64,000 nucleotides of DNA. It comes from Kineosporia sp. A_224. GTDB lineage: Bacteria > Actinomycetota > Actinomycetes > Actinomycetales > Kineosporiaceae. Position 1 is the first letter of the stretch, and each line of letters opens with the position of its first letter. A model generated the notes under the pieces. That model was not told where the DNA came from and ran no database searches. It saw only the letters and a program-made list of their open reading frames with translations. Location of the stretch: positions 20,815 to 84,814 of the forward strand of contig NZ_MWLN01000194.1 in the NCBI RefSeq assembly GCF_002198655.1, in the 5' to 3' direction. Below are positions 15,060-24,339 of this stretch, one piece after another. Made by a program: the position numbers and the translations under genes.

Positions 15060-16697
15060 ATGAGCGGGATCTACGACACCGGGCTCGAACGGACGGCCGC
15101 CAACTTCGCGGCCCTCACCCCGCTCGTCTTCCTCGACTGGGCCGCGGACGTCTACCCGCAGCGCCCGGCCGTCGTCCACGGCGCCCGCCGCTACACGTGG
15201 ACGCAGTACCGCGACCGCTGCCGCCGCCTCGCCTCCGCGCTCGAGGCGCACGGCGTCGGCCCCGGCGACACCGTCGCGGCGGTCCTCGCGAACACCCCGG
15301 AGATGCTCGAGGCGCACTTCGGCGTCCCGATGACCGGGGCCGTGCTCAACGCGGTGAACACCCGGCTCGACGCCCCGACGATCGCCCACATCCTCGACCA
15401 CGGCGAGGCGACGGTGCTGCTCGTCGACCGGGAGTTCTCCGGCGTCGTCCGGCAGGCGCTCGAGGCCGCGTCGGTGTCCCCGCTCGTCGTCGACGTCGAC
15501 GACAGCGAGTTCACCGGCGCCGGCGAGCGGATCGGCACGGTCGAGTACGAGGCGTTCCTCGCCGGCGGCGACCCCGGCTACCGCCGCACCCAGCCCGTCG
15601 ACGAGTGGCAGGCGATCTCGCTCAACTACACCAGCGGGACGACGGGCAACCCGAAGGGCGTCGTCTACCACCACCGCGGCGCGCACCTCAACGCCGTCGG
15701 GAACATCCTCACGTGGAGCATGCCCCGGCACAGCGTCTACCTGTGGACGCTGCCGATGTTCCACTGCAACGGCTGGTGCTTCCCGTGGACCCTCGCGGCG
15801 AACGCCGGCACGAGCGTCTGCCTGCGCCGGGTCGACGCGCGGGAGATCTACCGCCTCGTCCGGGAGGAGAAGGTCACGCACTACTGCGGGGCCCCGATCG
15901 TGCACAAGATGCTCGTCGACGCCCCCGCGGAGCTCCGTGACGGCATCGACCACCAGATCAGCGCCATGGTCGCGGCCGCGCCGCCGCCCGCCTCGCTCAT
16001 CGCGGCGATGGAGCGGATCGGCATCGACCTCACCCACGTGTACGGCCTCACCGAGGTCTACGGACCGGCGACGGTCGCGGCGAAGCAGGACGCGTGGGCC
16101 GACCTCGACCTCGAGGAGCGGGCCCGGGCCAACGGCCGCCAGGGCGTCCGGTACTTGCTCGAGGACGCCGTCACGGTGCTCGACCCCGACACCGGCGAGG
16201 AGGTCCCGGCGGACGGCGAGACGATGGGGGAGATCGTCTTCCGCGGCAACGTTGTCATGAAGGGCTACCTGAAGAACCCGGCCGCGACGCAGGAGGCCTT
16301 CGCCGGCGGCTGGTACCACTCGGGCGACCTCGCGGTCCGTGAGCCGGACGGGTACGTGAAGATCCGGGACCGGGCCAAGGACGTCATCATCTCCGGCGGC
16401 GAGAACATCTCCTCCGTCGAGGTCGAGGACGTCCTCTACCAGCACACCGCCGTCGCGTTCGCCGCCGTCGTCGCGACCCCGGACCCCAAGTGGGGCGAGA
16501 CCCCGCGGGCGTACGTCGAGCTGCGGGACGGCGCGACCGCCACCGAGCACGAGCTCGTCGAGCACTGCCGCGCGCACCTCGCCCACTTCAAGGTGCCGCG
16601 CAGCGTCGTCTTCGGCGCGCTGCCGAAGACGAGCACGGGGAAGATCCAGAAGAACGTGCTGCGCGAGAGCGCGCGGTCGAGCGAGTCGTTCCAGTGA
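15060..16697 (+). CDS. Acyl-CoA synthetase (AMP-forming)
   Basis: 545 aa of the ANL superfamily. Key motifs are YTSGTTGNPKGVVYHHRG (P-loop with Lys), YGLTEVYGP, GWYHSGDLAV, RDRAKDVIISGGENISSVEVED and the C-terminal catalytic lysine in PKTSTGKIQK. It resembles the medium-chain/3-methylmercaptopropionate-type fatty acyl-CoA ligase branch. It would form acyl-CoA and AMP from a carboxylate, ATP and CoA. The enoyl-CoA hydratase gene starts 19 nt downstream, so the pair probably forms a short beta-oxidation operon. A TACTGT -10 box sits about 50 nt before the start. Confidence 0.9.
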   Translation: MSGIYDTGLERTAANFAALTPLVFLDWAADVYPQRPAVVHGARRYTWTQYRDRCRRLASALEAHGVGPGDTVAAVLANTPEMLEAHFGVPMTGAVLNAVNTRLDAPTIAHILDHGEATVLLVDREFSGVVRQALEAASVSPLVVDVDDSEFTGAGERIGTVEYEAFLAGGDPGYRRTQPVDEWQAISLNYTSGTTGNPKGVVYHHRGAHLNAVGNILTWSMPRHSVYLWTLPMFHCNGWCFPWTLAANAGTSVCLRRVDAREIYRLVREEKVTHYCGAPIVHKMLVDAPAELRDGIDHQISAMVAAAPPPASLIAAMERIGIDLTHVYGLTEVYGPATVAAKQDAWADLDLEERARANGRQGVRYLLEDAVTVLDPDTGEEVPADGETMGEIVFRGNVVMKGYLKNPAATQEAFAGGWYHSGDLAVREPDGYVKIRDRAKDVIISGGENISSVEVEDVLYQHTAVAFAAVVATPDPKWGETPRAYVELRDGATATEHELVEHCRAHLAHFKVPRSVVFGALPKTSTGKIQKNVLRESARSSESFQ

Positions 16698-16716
16698 ACC
16701 GTCCAGCGAGGTGCGC

Positions 16717-17517
16717 ATGAGCCAGACCCCGACCGACGAGCCGTACGTCCTGCGGTCCGACTCCGGGGGTGTCGCGACCCTCGCGATGAACCGCGGCAGC
16801 CGGTTCAACCCGTTGTCCGCGGCGATGATCGCCGCCCTCGACGGGCACCTGCGGGACGTCGCGGACGACGCAGGCGTGCGGGCCGTCGTCCTCACCGGGT
16901 CCGGGCGGGGCTTCAGCGCCGGGCACGACCTCGCCGAGATGCGCGCGCACACCGGGGACGACGCCTGGCAGCAGGGCCTGTTCGACGCGTGCACCGCGAT
17001 GATGCTGCGCCTCACGCAGCTGCCGCAGCCCGTCGTCGCGAAGGTGCACGGCATCGCCACCGCCGCCGGGTGCCAACTCGTGTCGATGTGCGACCTCGCC
17101 GTGTGCACCGACGACGCACGCTTCGGCCTGCCCGGGGTGAACATCGGGATCTTCTGCTCGACGCCGGCCGTCGGGGTCGCCCGGAGCATCGGCCGCAAGC
17201 GCGCCATGGAGCTGCTGCTCACCGGCGAGATGGTCGACGCCGCAACGGCTCTCGACTGGGGCCTGGTGAACCGGGTCGTCGCGGCGGCCGACCTCGACGC
17301 CGCGGTGGCCCGGTTCACCGACGTCGTCGTGGCCCGCAGCGCGCCGGTCGTCGCCAACGGCAAGCGCACCTTCTACGCGCAGATCGACGCCGGGATCGGC
17401 GAGGCGTACGAGGTCGCCGGCTGCGCCATGGTCACCGACCTCGCGGGCGCCGACTCGGCCGAGGGCATCGACGCGTTCCTCGAGAAGCGGTCGCCGGTCT
17501 GGCCGTCGTCGGTCTGA
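16717..17517 (+). CDS. Enoyl-CoA hydratase/isomerase family protein
   Basis: 266 aa of the crotonase fold. The oxyanion-hole segments are FSAGHDLAEM and HGIATAAGCQLVSMCDLAV. The classical catalytic Glu pair is not obvious, so hydratase activity is likely but not certain; the sequence resembles the ECHDC3-like branch. ATG 16717 (MSQTPTD) has GCGAGG upstream; GTG 16711 is also in frame. It is probably co-transcribed with the acyl-CoA synthetase gene. Confidence 0.88.
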   Translation: MSQTPTDEPYVLRSDSGGVATLAMNRGSRFNPLSAAMIAALDGHLRDVADDAGVRAVVLTGSGRGFSAGHDLAEMRAHTGDDAWQQGLFDACTAMMLRLTQLPQPVVAKVHGIATAAGCQLVSMCDLAVCTDDARFGLPGVNIGIFCSTPAVGVARSIGRKRAMELLLTGEMVDAATALDWGLVNRVVAAADLDAAVARFTDVVVARSAPVVANGKRTFYAQIDAGIGEAYEVAGCAMVTDLAGADSAEGIDAFLEKRSPVWPSSV

Positions 17518-17552
17518 GCGAGCGAGCCGGCGGGCGGGTCAGCGGGCGCGGG

Positions 17553-20081
17553 TCAGCGGGCGACGAGGCCCTTGACGCCGCCCGCGACGAGCGCCGCGAC
17601 GTCGAGCATCATGACCGGCAGCGCGGGGCCGCCGGGCGAGGCGACGTAGCGGGTCTCCCAGACCGGGTCGAACCGCTCCTTGAACTGCCGCAGGCCCTGG
17701 AAGTTGTAGAAGTGTTCGCCGTGGGACCAGAGGAAGTGCCCGGCGCGGTCCCAGAACGTGCCCGTGCCGTCGGTGCGCAGCCCGGACAACGGCGCCATGC
17801 CGAGGCTGAACGAGGCGTAGCCCGCGTCCCGTGACCAGGTCATCGCCTCGACGAACAGGTGGCTCATGACGGTCCGCGGTGCGTCGGGGAGCCGGCGCAT
17901 GAGGTCGATCTTCACCTCGTGCCGGGCACCGCTCGTCCAGAGCGTCGCGAACGCGACGACCCGGCCCTCGAGGCGGGCGACGACGACGGGGAAGCGCCGG
18001 ACGTAGTCGGGCTCGAAGGCCCCGAGGGAGAACCGCTTCTCGCGGGCGTTGCGCTCGGCGAGCCAGGAGTCCGAGACCGCGGCGAGCTCGGGGAGCAGGT
18101 CCTCGACGTCCGCCGGCTCCACGACCTCGATCTCGACCCCCGCCCGGGTGCTCGCCCGGCACTCCGAGCGCAGCTTCGCGCGGTGCTTGCCCTCCATGGA
18201 GAACCCGGCGAGCGGGACGGTCGCCTCCTCGCCGAGCTTGACGAGGGTCAGGCCGTGCCGTCGGTAGAGGTCGGCGAGGTCCTCGCGGACGCTGTAGAGC
18301 ACCGGTCGCCCGCACGCCCGGTCGGCCTCGTCGACGAAGCGGGCGAGCAGGTCGTCGAACTCGGTCTCGTCCCCGACCGGGTCGGACATGACGACCCAGC
18401 TGCGGGCCCGCACCTGGTACATGAGCAGGGCGTTCCCGCCGCCGGAGAAGAGCACCCGCTTGTCGCCGGTCCACAGCAGGCACGCGTTGCCGTGCGTCGA
18501 CCGGGTGAGCACCTGCCCCGCCCGGCGCATCTCGTCGTCCGTCGCCGTGAGGGCCGCCCGCCCGGGGGCCTGCAGGCGGCTGCCGCCGAGGACCACCCCG
18601 ACCAGCCCGACGGCGAGCCCGACCCGGACGTGGACGGGGGCGTCGCCCGCGGCGGACGCCGCGATGACCGTCCGGCCGTCGACGAGCGCGCTGCCGGTCC
18701 ACAGGTCGTGCCACCAGACGAGGACCGAGACGCTTGCGGCGACCGTGAGCGACCACCCCCAGCCGCGCGGGTCGCTGAGCACGGACATCGTGCGGTGGAA
18801 GGCTCCGCGGGCCATGACGAGCAGGACGACGAGCAGCGCCGCGGTGCCGGCGACACCCCGTGCGTCGTGGGTCGCCGCCACGGCGAGCACGGCGGCGAGG
18901 GTCGAGAGCGAGAGCACCCACGCACCGTGCAGACGGCGGTGCAGCCCGCGGGCGAGGAGCAGGAGCAGCACCCCCGCGAGGCTCGCGGTGAACGCCGTCA
19001 TGTCCGGCGCGGCGGAGTCACCGGGGACGTCCCCGGTGACGACGAGCACGAGACCGAGCCCGCCGACCCCGAGGGCGAGCACGGACGGCGTGAGGAGCCC
19101 GGCCCGGGCGAGCAGGCTGCCGAGCGCCGCCCGGTCGCGTCGGTGCTCGAGGCCCGCGAGGACGACCGCGGCGGCCCCGAGCGGGAGGAGGAAGTAGACG
19201 AACCGGTACGCGACGAGGGCCGTGACGAGCCGCTCCGGCGGCACGGCGCCGCCGAGGGCGAGCAGGAGGACGGTCTCGAAGACACCGAGGCCGCCGGGCA
19301 CGTTGCTCACGAGCCCGGCCACCGTCGCGACGACGAAGAGCGGGGCGAACGTCGCGAAGCCGATGCCGGTGCCGTCGGGCAGGAGCACGAAGAGGACGGC
19401 GGCCATCGCGAGCCACTCGAGCGTCGACAGCGCGACCTGGGCCAGGGCGAGCGGCCGGGAGGGCCGGTCGACCCGCCAGTCCCGCACGGTCACCGGACGG
19501 CGCCCGGCGCCCGACCAGGCGACGTACAGGCCGACGGCCGCGAGCAGCGCGGCCCCGCCGGCGAGCGCGACCGGCCGCGAGGTGCCGAGCGCCGCACCGA
19601 CGACCGCAGGGTCGGCGACGGCACCGACGCCCGGGAGGAGGGCGCAACCGAGGCCGAGGGTCACGAGGTTGAAGCCGATGATCCGGGTCACCGCGAAGCC
19701 GGGCACGGCCCAGGCCGAGTAGACCCTGGCCCGCAGCGCGGCTCCGACGACGGCGGAGGCTCCGAGCGAGTTGCCGAACGCGGTCGCGACGAACGAGGCC
19801 GCGGCGTAGCGGCGCCACGGCAGCGGGTGCTCCACGTAGCGCAGCGCGAGGGCGTCGTAGCCGGTCATCGCCCCGTACGAGACCGCGGTCGCCCCGAGCG
19901 CGAGCAGCACCGGCCCGGCCCCGAGCGCGGCGAGGTCCCCGCCGAGCCGGTGCCACGGGTAGTCGGCGAGGTGCCGCTGCAGGACCACCACGGCGGCGGC
20001 GAGCACGCCGAGCACGAGGAGCGGCGCCGCGGCACGCAGCAGGCGGGCGGGCGAGGCAGGGGTCGTCGTCGAGGTGCTCAT
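17553..20081 (-). CDS. mprF: MprF-like lysyl-phosphatidylglycerol synthase/flippase
   Basis: 842 aa. The N-terminal ~500 residues form many membrane helices of the MprF flippase (SNVPGGLGVFET is typical). The C-terminal ~330 residues form the DUF2156 aminoacyl-lipid synthase: STHGNACLLWTGDKRVLFS, SWVVMSDPVG, LVKLGEEATVPL, EKRFSLGAFEPDYVRRFP and FSLGMAPLSGL. It would transfer Lys (or Ala) from tRNA to phosphatidylglycerol and move the product outward, lowering sensitivity to cationic peptides. The start at 20081 overlaps the stop of the Abi-like gene by 4 nt, an unusual coupling. Confidence 0.9.
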   Translation of the reverse strand: MSTSTTTPASPARLLRAAAPLLVLGVLAAAVVVLQRHLADYPWHRLGGDLAALGAGPVLLALGATAVSYGAMTGYDALALRYVEHPLPWRRYAAASFVATAFGNSLGASAVVGAALRARVYSAWAVPGFAVTRIIGFNLVTLGLGCALLPGVGAVADPAVVGAALGTSRPVALAGGAALLAAVGLYVAWSGAGRRPVTVRDWRVDRPSRPLALAQVALSTLEWLAMAAVLFVLLPDGTGIGFATFAPLFVVATVAGLVSNVPGGLGVFETVLLLALGGAVPPERLVTALVAYRFVYFLLPLGAAAVVLAGLEHRRDRAALGSLLARAGLLTPSVLALGVGGLGLVLVVTGDVPGDSAAPDMTAFTASLAGVLLLLLARGLHRRLHGAWVLSLSTLAAVLAVAATHDARGVAGTAALLVVLLVMARGAFHRTMSVLSDPRGWGWSLTVAASVSVLVWWHDLWTGSALVDGRTVIAASAAGDAPVHVRVGLAVGLVGVVLGGSRLQAPGRAALTATDDEMRRAGQVLTRSTHGNACLLWTGDKRVLFSGGGNALLMYQVRARSWVVMSDPVGDETEFDDLLARFVDEADRACGRPVLYSVREDLADLYRRHGLTLVKLGEEATVPLAGFSMEGKHRAKLRSECRASTRAGVEIEVVEPADVEDLLPELAAVSDSWLAERNAREKRFSLGAFEPDYVRRFPVVVARLEGRVVAFATLWTSGARHEVKIDLMRRLPDAPRTVMSHLFVEAMTWSRDAGYASFSLGMAPLSGLRTDGTGTFWDRAGHFLWSHGEHFYNFQGLRQFKERFDPVWETRYVASPGGPALPVMMLDVAALVAGGVKGLVAR

Positions 20082-20815
20082 CCCGACCCTGATCGGCACG
20101 CCGGGCCACCCCCTGTAGCCCTCGTCCGCCCCTGCGGGCCGGGCCGAGACGGACGCCGCTCGACCGCCGCCTCGACGGTCGAGCGGGCGGCGAGCCAGGC
20201 AGAGCTGTCCGGGCAGGCCCATCCGACGAGCTCGAGGGCCGCCCGGTGGTCGGCGAGCAGGTCGCGCCGGTGCACCGGCTCGTGGTGCGCCACGCGGTTG
20301 CGGAGGAAGTGCAGGCGGTCGAGGTGCCGCTCCACCAGCCGGCGGCGGGCGCGCAGGTCGGCGGGGCCGTCACGGAACGCCGCGTGGAGCGCGGGCACCC
20401 ACAACGTCGTCAGGTAGCGCACCGCGACGAGGTACCTCCAGAACCCCAGCGGCAGCTCCGCGATGACTCTCCCGGCGGACTCCGGCCGCCGGCCCCGGCC
20501 GGACGCCCGGTCCCGCGCCTTGGTGAGGGTCGCACGACCCTGGACGTCCAGCGGGAGGACGTCGAACCAGGTCTCCTCGCCGTGACGCGCGCGTGCCCAG
20601 GCGGACAGCTGGGCGTCCAGGGCGTTGCGGACGACGACCTCCGCGGAGCCGACGACCCCGAGGAACGCGGCGCTGACGTCGACGTTCCACTCGTAGCGGG
20701 CGAACGCCGGGCCCAGGCCGCCGCCCGCGGCGCGCAGGTACGACTCCATCCGCGCGCGGGTCAGACGCTCCAGGACGACCTGCTGGTCCCAGTGCTGCGC
20801 CGCGGCGCCGGTCAT
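20078..20815 (-). CDS. Abi-like (Abi_2/HEPN-type) protein
   Basis: 245 aa resembling Abi_2/AbiD-F proteins. An N-terminal RMESYLRAAGG begins a helical fold; VVRNALDAQLSAW follows; and FLRNRVAHHEP near residue 200 carries an R-x4-H HEPN ribonuclease-type motif. Homologues abort phage infection in other bacteria; here defence is inferred only from family resemblance. Its stop TGA overlaps the mprF ATG, so the two are co-translated. The last ~20 residues are low-complexity Arg/Gly/Pro. Confidence 0.78.
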   Translation of the reverse strand: MTGAAAQHWDQQVVLERLTRARMESYLRAAGGGLGPAFARYEWNVDVSAAFLGVVGSAEVVVRNALDAQLSAWARARHGEETWFDVLPLDVQGRATLTKARDRASGRGRRPESAGRVIAELPLGFWRYLVAVRYLTTLWVPALHAAFRDGPADLRARRRLVERHLDRLHFLRNRVAHHEPVHRRDLLADHRAALELVGWACPDSSAWLAARSTVEAAVERRPSRPGPQGRTRATGGGPACRSGSG

Positions 20816-21026
20816 GTCGACGGCCCGGCAAGGACCGCGGCTTGACCGGCCCCGACCGACCCGTGATCCTGGAAGGGAAAACCCCGGAACGATCCCTGGC
20901 CTCGCGGCCACATCGCCGGGGTTACGTCTTTTGCGGTCACGCGCCGGACCGTACGACCGCTTCCCGACACCCCGGGACCGTCGTCCACAGCCCCGGTCTG
21001 TGGACGGGCCGAGCCCGACCCGTTGT

Positions 21027-23093
21027 CTATCGGGCAGGCTCCTCCAGCGGCATGAGCCGCACCCGGTTGTCGTGGAACGTGGCGCCGCCGCCGTGATCCG
21101 ACAACGCGTCCGACGTCGTCGCGTTGACCGACGACCCGTCGGGGAAACGGTCGCGGGACAGCCCCTTCGTCGTCGCGGCGACCCCCGGGCGGACGGCGTC
21201 CGTCACGGTGACGACGGCGACGAAGGTGCCCCGGTCGTTGCCGACCCGCACCGTCGCCCCGTCGGCCACCCCGGCCTCGGCGGCGTCCTTCGGGTGCACG
21301 AGGACGACCGGGTCGCCGGCCCGGGCGTGCTTCGGGGAGTCGGTGAACGTCGAGTTCACGAGGTAGTGGTTCGCCGCGCTGACGAGCGCGAGGCCGCCCA
21401 GCGCCTCGTGCGGCGGCCGGTAGTCCGGCAGCCGGCCGGCCCCTGCCGTCTCGGCCGTCGCGCTCGCGAACTCGAAGCGCCCGGACGGCGTCGGGAACGT
21501 CTCGGCGAACGGCAGGAACGGCTCCGGCACGTCGATCCGCTGGAAGCCCTTCTCCTGCAACGACTCCAGCGTGACACCGGGGATCCCTCGGGTCTCGTCG
21601 CCGATGGCGGCCCGGAGCAGCTCCTCGTCGCTCGCGAGCACCGCGGGGTCGGTGATGCCGAGCCGGGCGGCGAGCCGGCGGAAGATCTCGGTGTGCGGGA
21701 GGCACTCCCCCGGCGGCGGCACCGCGGGCCGGGCGAGCTGCACGTACAGGTGGGAGTAGGAGTCGACGAGGTCGAGCTGCTCGTGCTGCATCGCGCCGGG
21801 CAGCACGAGGTCGGCGTACGCCGTGGTGTCGGTGAGGGTGTGCTCGACGACGACGGTGAAGAGGTCCTCCCGGGCCAGGCCCGCGCGCGTCGTGCGCTGG
21901 TCCGGGTTGGAGACGACGGGGTTGCCGGCCCAGACGACGAGCACCTGCACCGGCGGGTCGCTCCGCGTCAGCAGCTCGCGGCCGAGCCGGGACATCACCA
22001 GGCCGCGGCCCGGGCCGGCCGGGCGTAGGTCGGGCCGTTGGTGCGCGTCGTCGTCGAACCCGTAGAAGCGGCCCGTCGAGTACGCCGTCCCGCCGCCGAG
22101 GCGGCCGTAGTCACCGGTGACGGCCGGCAGGCAGGACACGAGCCGGACGGCGGCCGCCGCACCGCCGTGCCGCTGCACGCCCATGAGGGTGCGGATGCCG
22201 AGCGGCCGGCGGGCGGCGACGAGGTCGGCGAACGCGTCGACCTCGGCGGCACCGAGGCCGCAGACCTCGGCCGCGCGCTGCGGGCTCCACCGCGCGAGCA
22301 CCGTGTCCCGGAACTCCTCCCAGCCGAGCGCGTGCGCCGCGAGGTACTCCTCGTCGGCCGCGCCACGCGCGACGAGGCCGGCCATGACGCCGAGCGCGAG
22401 GGCGCCGTCCGTGCCGGGCCGCGGGGCGAGGTGCAGGTCGGCCCGGGCCGCCGTCCGGGTGCGGACCGGGTCGACGACGACGAGCGGGGCACCGGCGTCG
22501 CGGCCCTGCGTGACGAAGGGCCACAGGTGCAGGTTCGAGGTGAGGGTGTTCGTGCCCCAGAGCACGATCGTGCCGGAGTGCCGCAGGTCGGCCGGGTCCA
22601 TGCTCGCGGCCGCACCGACGGTGAACCCCATCCCGGCGTGGCCGGCGGGCGAGCAGATGTTGCCGACGTGCCGGCTCGCGCCGAGGGTGTTGAACAGCCG
22701 GGCGCCCGAGCCGGAGCAGCCCTGCAGGACGCTGATCGTGCCGGTCGCCGAGTACGGCCAGACCGACTCGCCGCCGTGCCGCTCGACGGCGTCCCGGACC
22801 CTCGACGCCATGAGGTCGAGCGCGTCGTCCCAGGAGATCTGCTCGAAGTCGTTGCTGCCCTTGGGCCCGACGCGGCGCAGCGGGTGCAGCAGCCGCCGCG
22901 GGGAGGCGGCGTACTCCAGGTAGGAGTTCACCTTGGCGCACAGGCCGCCCCGGGTGAACGGGTGCTCCGGGTTGCCGCGCAGCGACACCGCGCGCCGGCC
23001 CCCGGCGTCGTCCTCCTCGACGGTGACGACCCACGAGCACGCATCCGGGCAGTCGAGCGCGCACGCCCCGACGACCTCGAGCCGACGTCCCAT
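21027..23093 (-). CDS. Molybdopterin-dependent oxidoreductase with 4Fe-4S site
   Basis: 688 aa of the bis-MGD (DMSO reductase) superfamily. An N-terminal cluster site is formed by Cys11, 15, 19 and 52 (CALDCPDAC ... LCAKV). Conserved cofactor regions include NICSPAGHAG, VLWGTNTLTSN, VVWAGNP and the C-terminal binding domain from LALVSAANHYLVNS. It has the domain order of formate dehydrogenase/assimilatory-type enzymes, but no Sec or Cys of a clear FDH site was assigned, so the substrate is open. No Tat signal is present, so it should be cytoplasmic. Molybdate uptake genes lie at 59.9-63.2 kb. Confidence 0.85.
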   Translation of the reverse strand: MGRRLEVVGACALDCPDACSWVVTVEEDDAGGRRAVSLRGNPEHPFTRGGLCAKVNSYLEYAASPRRLLHPLRRVGPKGSNDFEQISWDDALDLMASRVRDAVERHGGESVWPYSATGTISVLQGCSGSGARLFNTLGASRHVGNICSPAGHAGMGFTVGAAASMDPADLRHSGTIVLWGTNTLTSNLHLWPFVTQGRDAGAPLVVVDPVRTRTAARADLHLAPRPGTDGALALGVMAGLVARGAADEEYLAAHALGWEEFRDTVLARWSPQRAAEVCGLGAAEVDAFADLVAARRPLGIRTLMGVQRHGGAAAAVRLVSCLPAVTGDYGRLGGGTAYSTGRFYGFDDDAHQRPDLRPAGPGRGLVMSRLGRELLTRSDPPVQVLVVWAGNPVVSNPDQRTTRAGLAREDLFTVVVEHTLTDTTAYADLVLPGAMQHEQLDLVDSYSHLYVQLARPAVPPPGECLPHTEIFRRLAARLGITDPAVLASDEELLRAAIGDETRGIPGVTLESLQEKGFQRIDVPEPFLPFAETFPTPSGRFEFASATAETAGAGRLPDYRPPHEALGGLALVSAANHYLVNSTFTDSPKHARAGDPVVLVHPKDAAEAGVADGATVRVGNDRGTFVAVVTVTDAVRPGVAATTKGLSRDRFPDGSSVNATTSDALSDHGGGATFHDNRVRLMPLEEPAR

Positions 23094-23098
23094 ACGGG

Positions 23099-23791
23099 TC
23101 AGGGTCGCACGGCGGCCGGACCACGGCCCAGGGCGGCCCAGGCCTGTGCCGGGTCGAAGCCCTCCGGCCGGGTGAACGTCGTGCCGAGCAGCCGGACCTC
23201 ACCGAGCCCGGCGACCGGCACCGCCCGGACGACGCTGCCCGCACGCGCGGTGTGCAGCAGCCACCAGCCGGTGCCCGCGTGGACGAGGGCGAGCGGCGCG
23301 AGCACCTCCCGCCCGCCCGCGGCGGCGGGCACCGAGATCTCCAGCCCCTCCCGGGCGGCCCGGGCGACGACGGCGAGGGCCGCGTCGAGCGCGTCGTCCG
23401 CCGCGGTGAGGTCGACGTGCAGCCAGGTCTCGAGCGCTGCGGCCGTCCGCAGGACGGCCTCGGGCAGCGCGGCCCCGACGGCTGTCCGGGCCGCCTGCGC
23501 GCCGGCGCGCATCCCCAGCGCCGCGGCCAGAGCCGGGAACCCCACGAGCCACAACGCCTCCGCGGCGTCGTGGGAGAGCTGGGCGGGGAGCCCGCGGACG
23601 CCGTCCAGCAGCGCGATCCCGCCGCCGTAGCCCTGCGTCGTGACGACGGGCAGGCCCGCCTCGCTCAGGGCCTCGACGTCGCGCAGCACCGTCCGCGGCG
23701 ACACCTCGAGCAGGTCGGCGAGCTCCTGGGCGGTCATCCGGCCGCGCCGCTGCAGGGTGAGCATCATCGTCAGCAGCCGGGCCGCGCGCAC
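23099..23791 (-). CDS. YafY-type helix-turn-helix / WYL-like regulator
   Basis: 230 aa. The N-terminal HTH (LLTMMLTLQRRGRMTAQELADLLEVSPRTVLRDVEALSEAGLPV), followed by YGGGIALLDG, is the pattern of DeoR/YafY-like regulators. The remaining part corresponds to the WYL-type effector region, though the W-Y-L residues are not obvious (GWWLLHTARA). GTG at 23791 lies 6 nt after a TAGGGT -10 box (23798-23803). A 15-nt dyad in the adjoining intergenic region may be its operator. The molybdoenzyme gene starts 6 nt beyond its stop and could be in the same operon. Confidence 0.85.
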   Translation of the reverse strand: MRAARLLTMMLTLQRRGRMTAQELADLLEVSPRTVLRDVEALSEAGLPVVTTQGYGGGIALLDGVRGLPAQLSHDAAEALWLVGFPALAAALGMRAGAQAARTAVGAALPEAVLRTAAALETWLHVDLTAADDALDAALAVVARAAREGLEISVPAAAGGREVLAPLALVHAGTGWWLLHTARAGSVVRAVPVAGLGEVRLLGTTFTRPEGFDPAQAWAALGRGPAAVRP

Positions 23792-23844
23792 CCCACGACC
23801 CTATGGCGTGAGCGGCCGCGAGGGAGATCAACAGGGCAGGGACA

Positions 23845-23859
23845 TGACAGAAGATGTCA
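23845..23859. promoter_or_regulatory. Inverted repeat TGACA-N5-TGTCA, possible regulator site
   Basis: TGACA (23845-23849) and TGTCA (23855-23859) are separated by 5 nt; a GACAT/ATGTC pair overlaps it. The site lies between the divergent WYL-type regulator and the gene at 23922. Candidate operator for that regulator. Confidence 0.45.
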
Positions 23860-23921
23860 GGTCCGTGCTGTCAGGCTGTCCGTCCGGGCCGGTCGCGGCC
23901 CGACCGGACGAGAGGACGTCG

Positions 23922-24329
23922 ATGACCGTCGAGGCCGGCACGCCGGAGAACCCCTGGACCCTGCGGACCCCGCCGCTGACGTCCGAGTACGAGGCCTGGT
24001 TCGACACCGTCGGCGGCACCGACGTCGTCGTCGTGCGGGTGGGGAAGACGGTCCTGCACTACGACCGGCGCTGCGTCGACGACCTCGCGGCGATGCTCAA
24101 GGCCCACGGGGACTGGATGGAGCTGGGCAGCGCCGACGAGCAGAAGGACGCCAGGCCCGGGACCGTCGAGGCCTGGGGGCGGGCGGCCGACAACCCGGTC
24201 GGCGGCTGGTACGGGCTCAAGAAGGGCCTGCGCGGCCGGTTCGCGATGTACGTGCCGCCGCTCATGGAGCAGCTCGGCCTCGCCGAGGTCGAGCACAACC
24301 CGCGCAACAACCGGATGCGCGCGCTCTGA
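23922..24329 (+). CDS. Conserved actinobacterial hypothetical protein
   Basis: 135 aa. The sequence looks highly conserved from end to end (NPWTLRTPPLTSEYEAW at the N-terminus; HGDWMELGSADEQK; NPVGGWYGLKKGLRGRF; VEHNPRNNRMRAL at the C-terminus) and matches my memory of a widespread family (possibly DUF6855, unverified). No catalytic motif is recognised. The ATG follows GAGAGGACGTCG. It is divergent from the WYL-type regulator, with an operator-like dyad between. Confidence 0.82.
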   Translation: MTVEAGTPENPWTLRTPPLTSEYEAWFDTVGGTDVVVVRVGKTVLHYDRRCVDDLAAMLKAHGDWMELGSADEQKDARPGTVEAWGRAADNPVGGWYGLKKGLRGRFAMYVPPLMEQLGLAEVEHNPRNNRMRAL

Positions 24330-24339
24330 CCCGCAGCGG

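Noticed and set aside
21027-23093. Selenocysteine-containing formate dehydrogenase
   Set aside because: No in-frame TGA is used inside the gene and no SECIS-like hairpin or selC was found, so a Sec enzyme is not supported.
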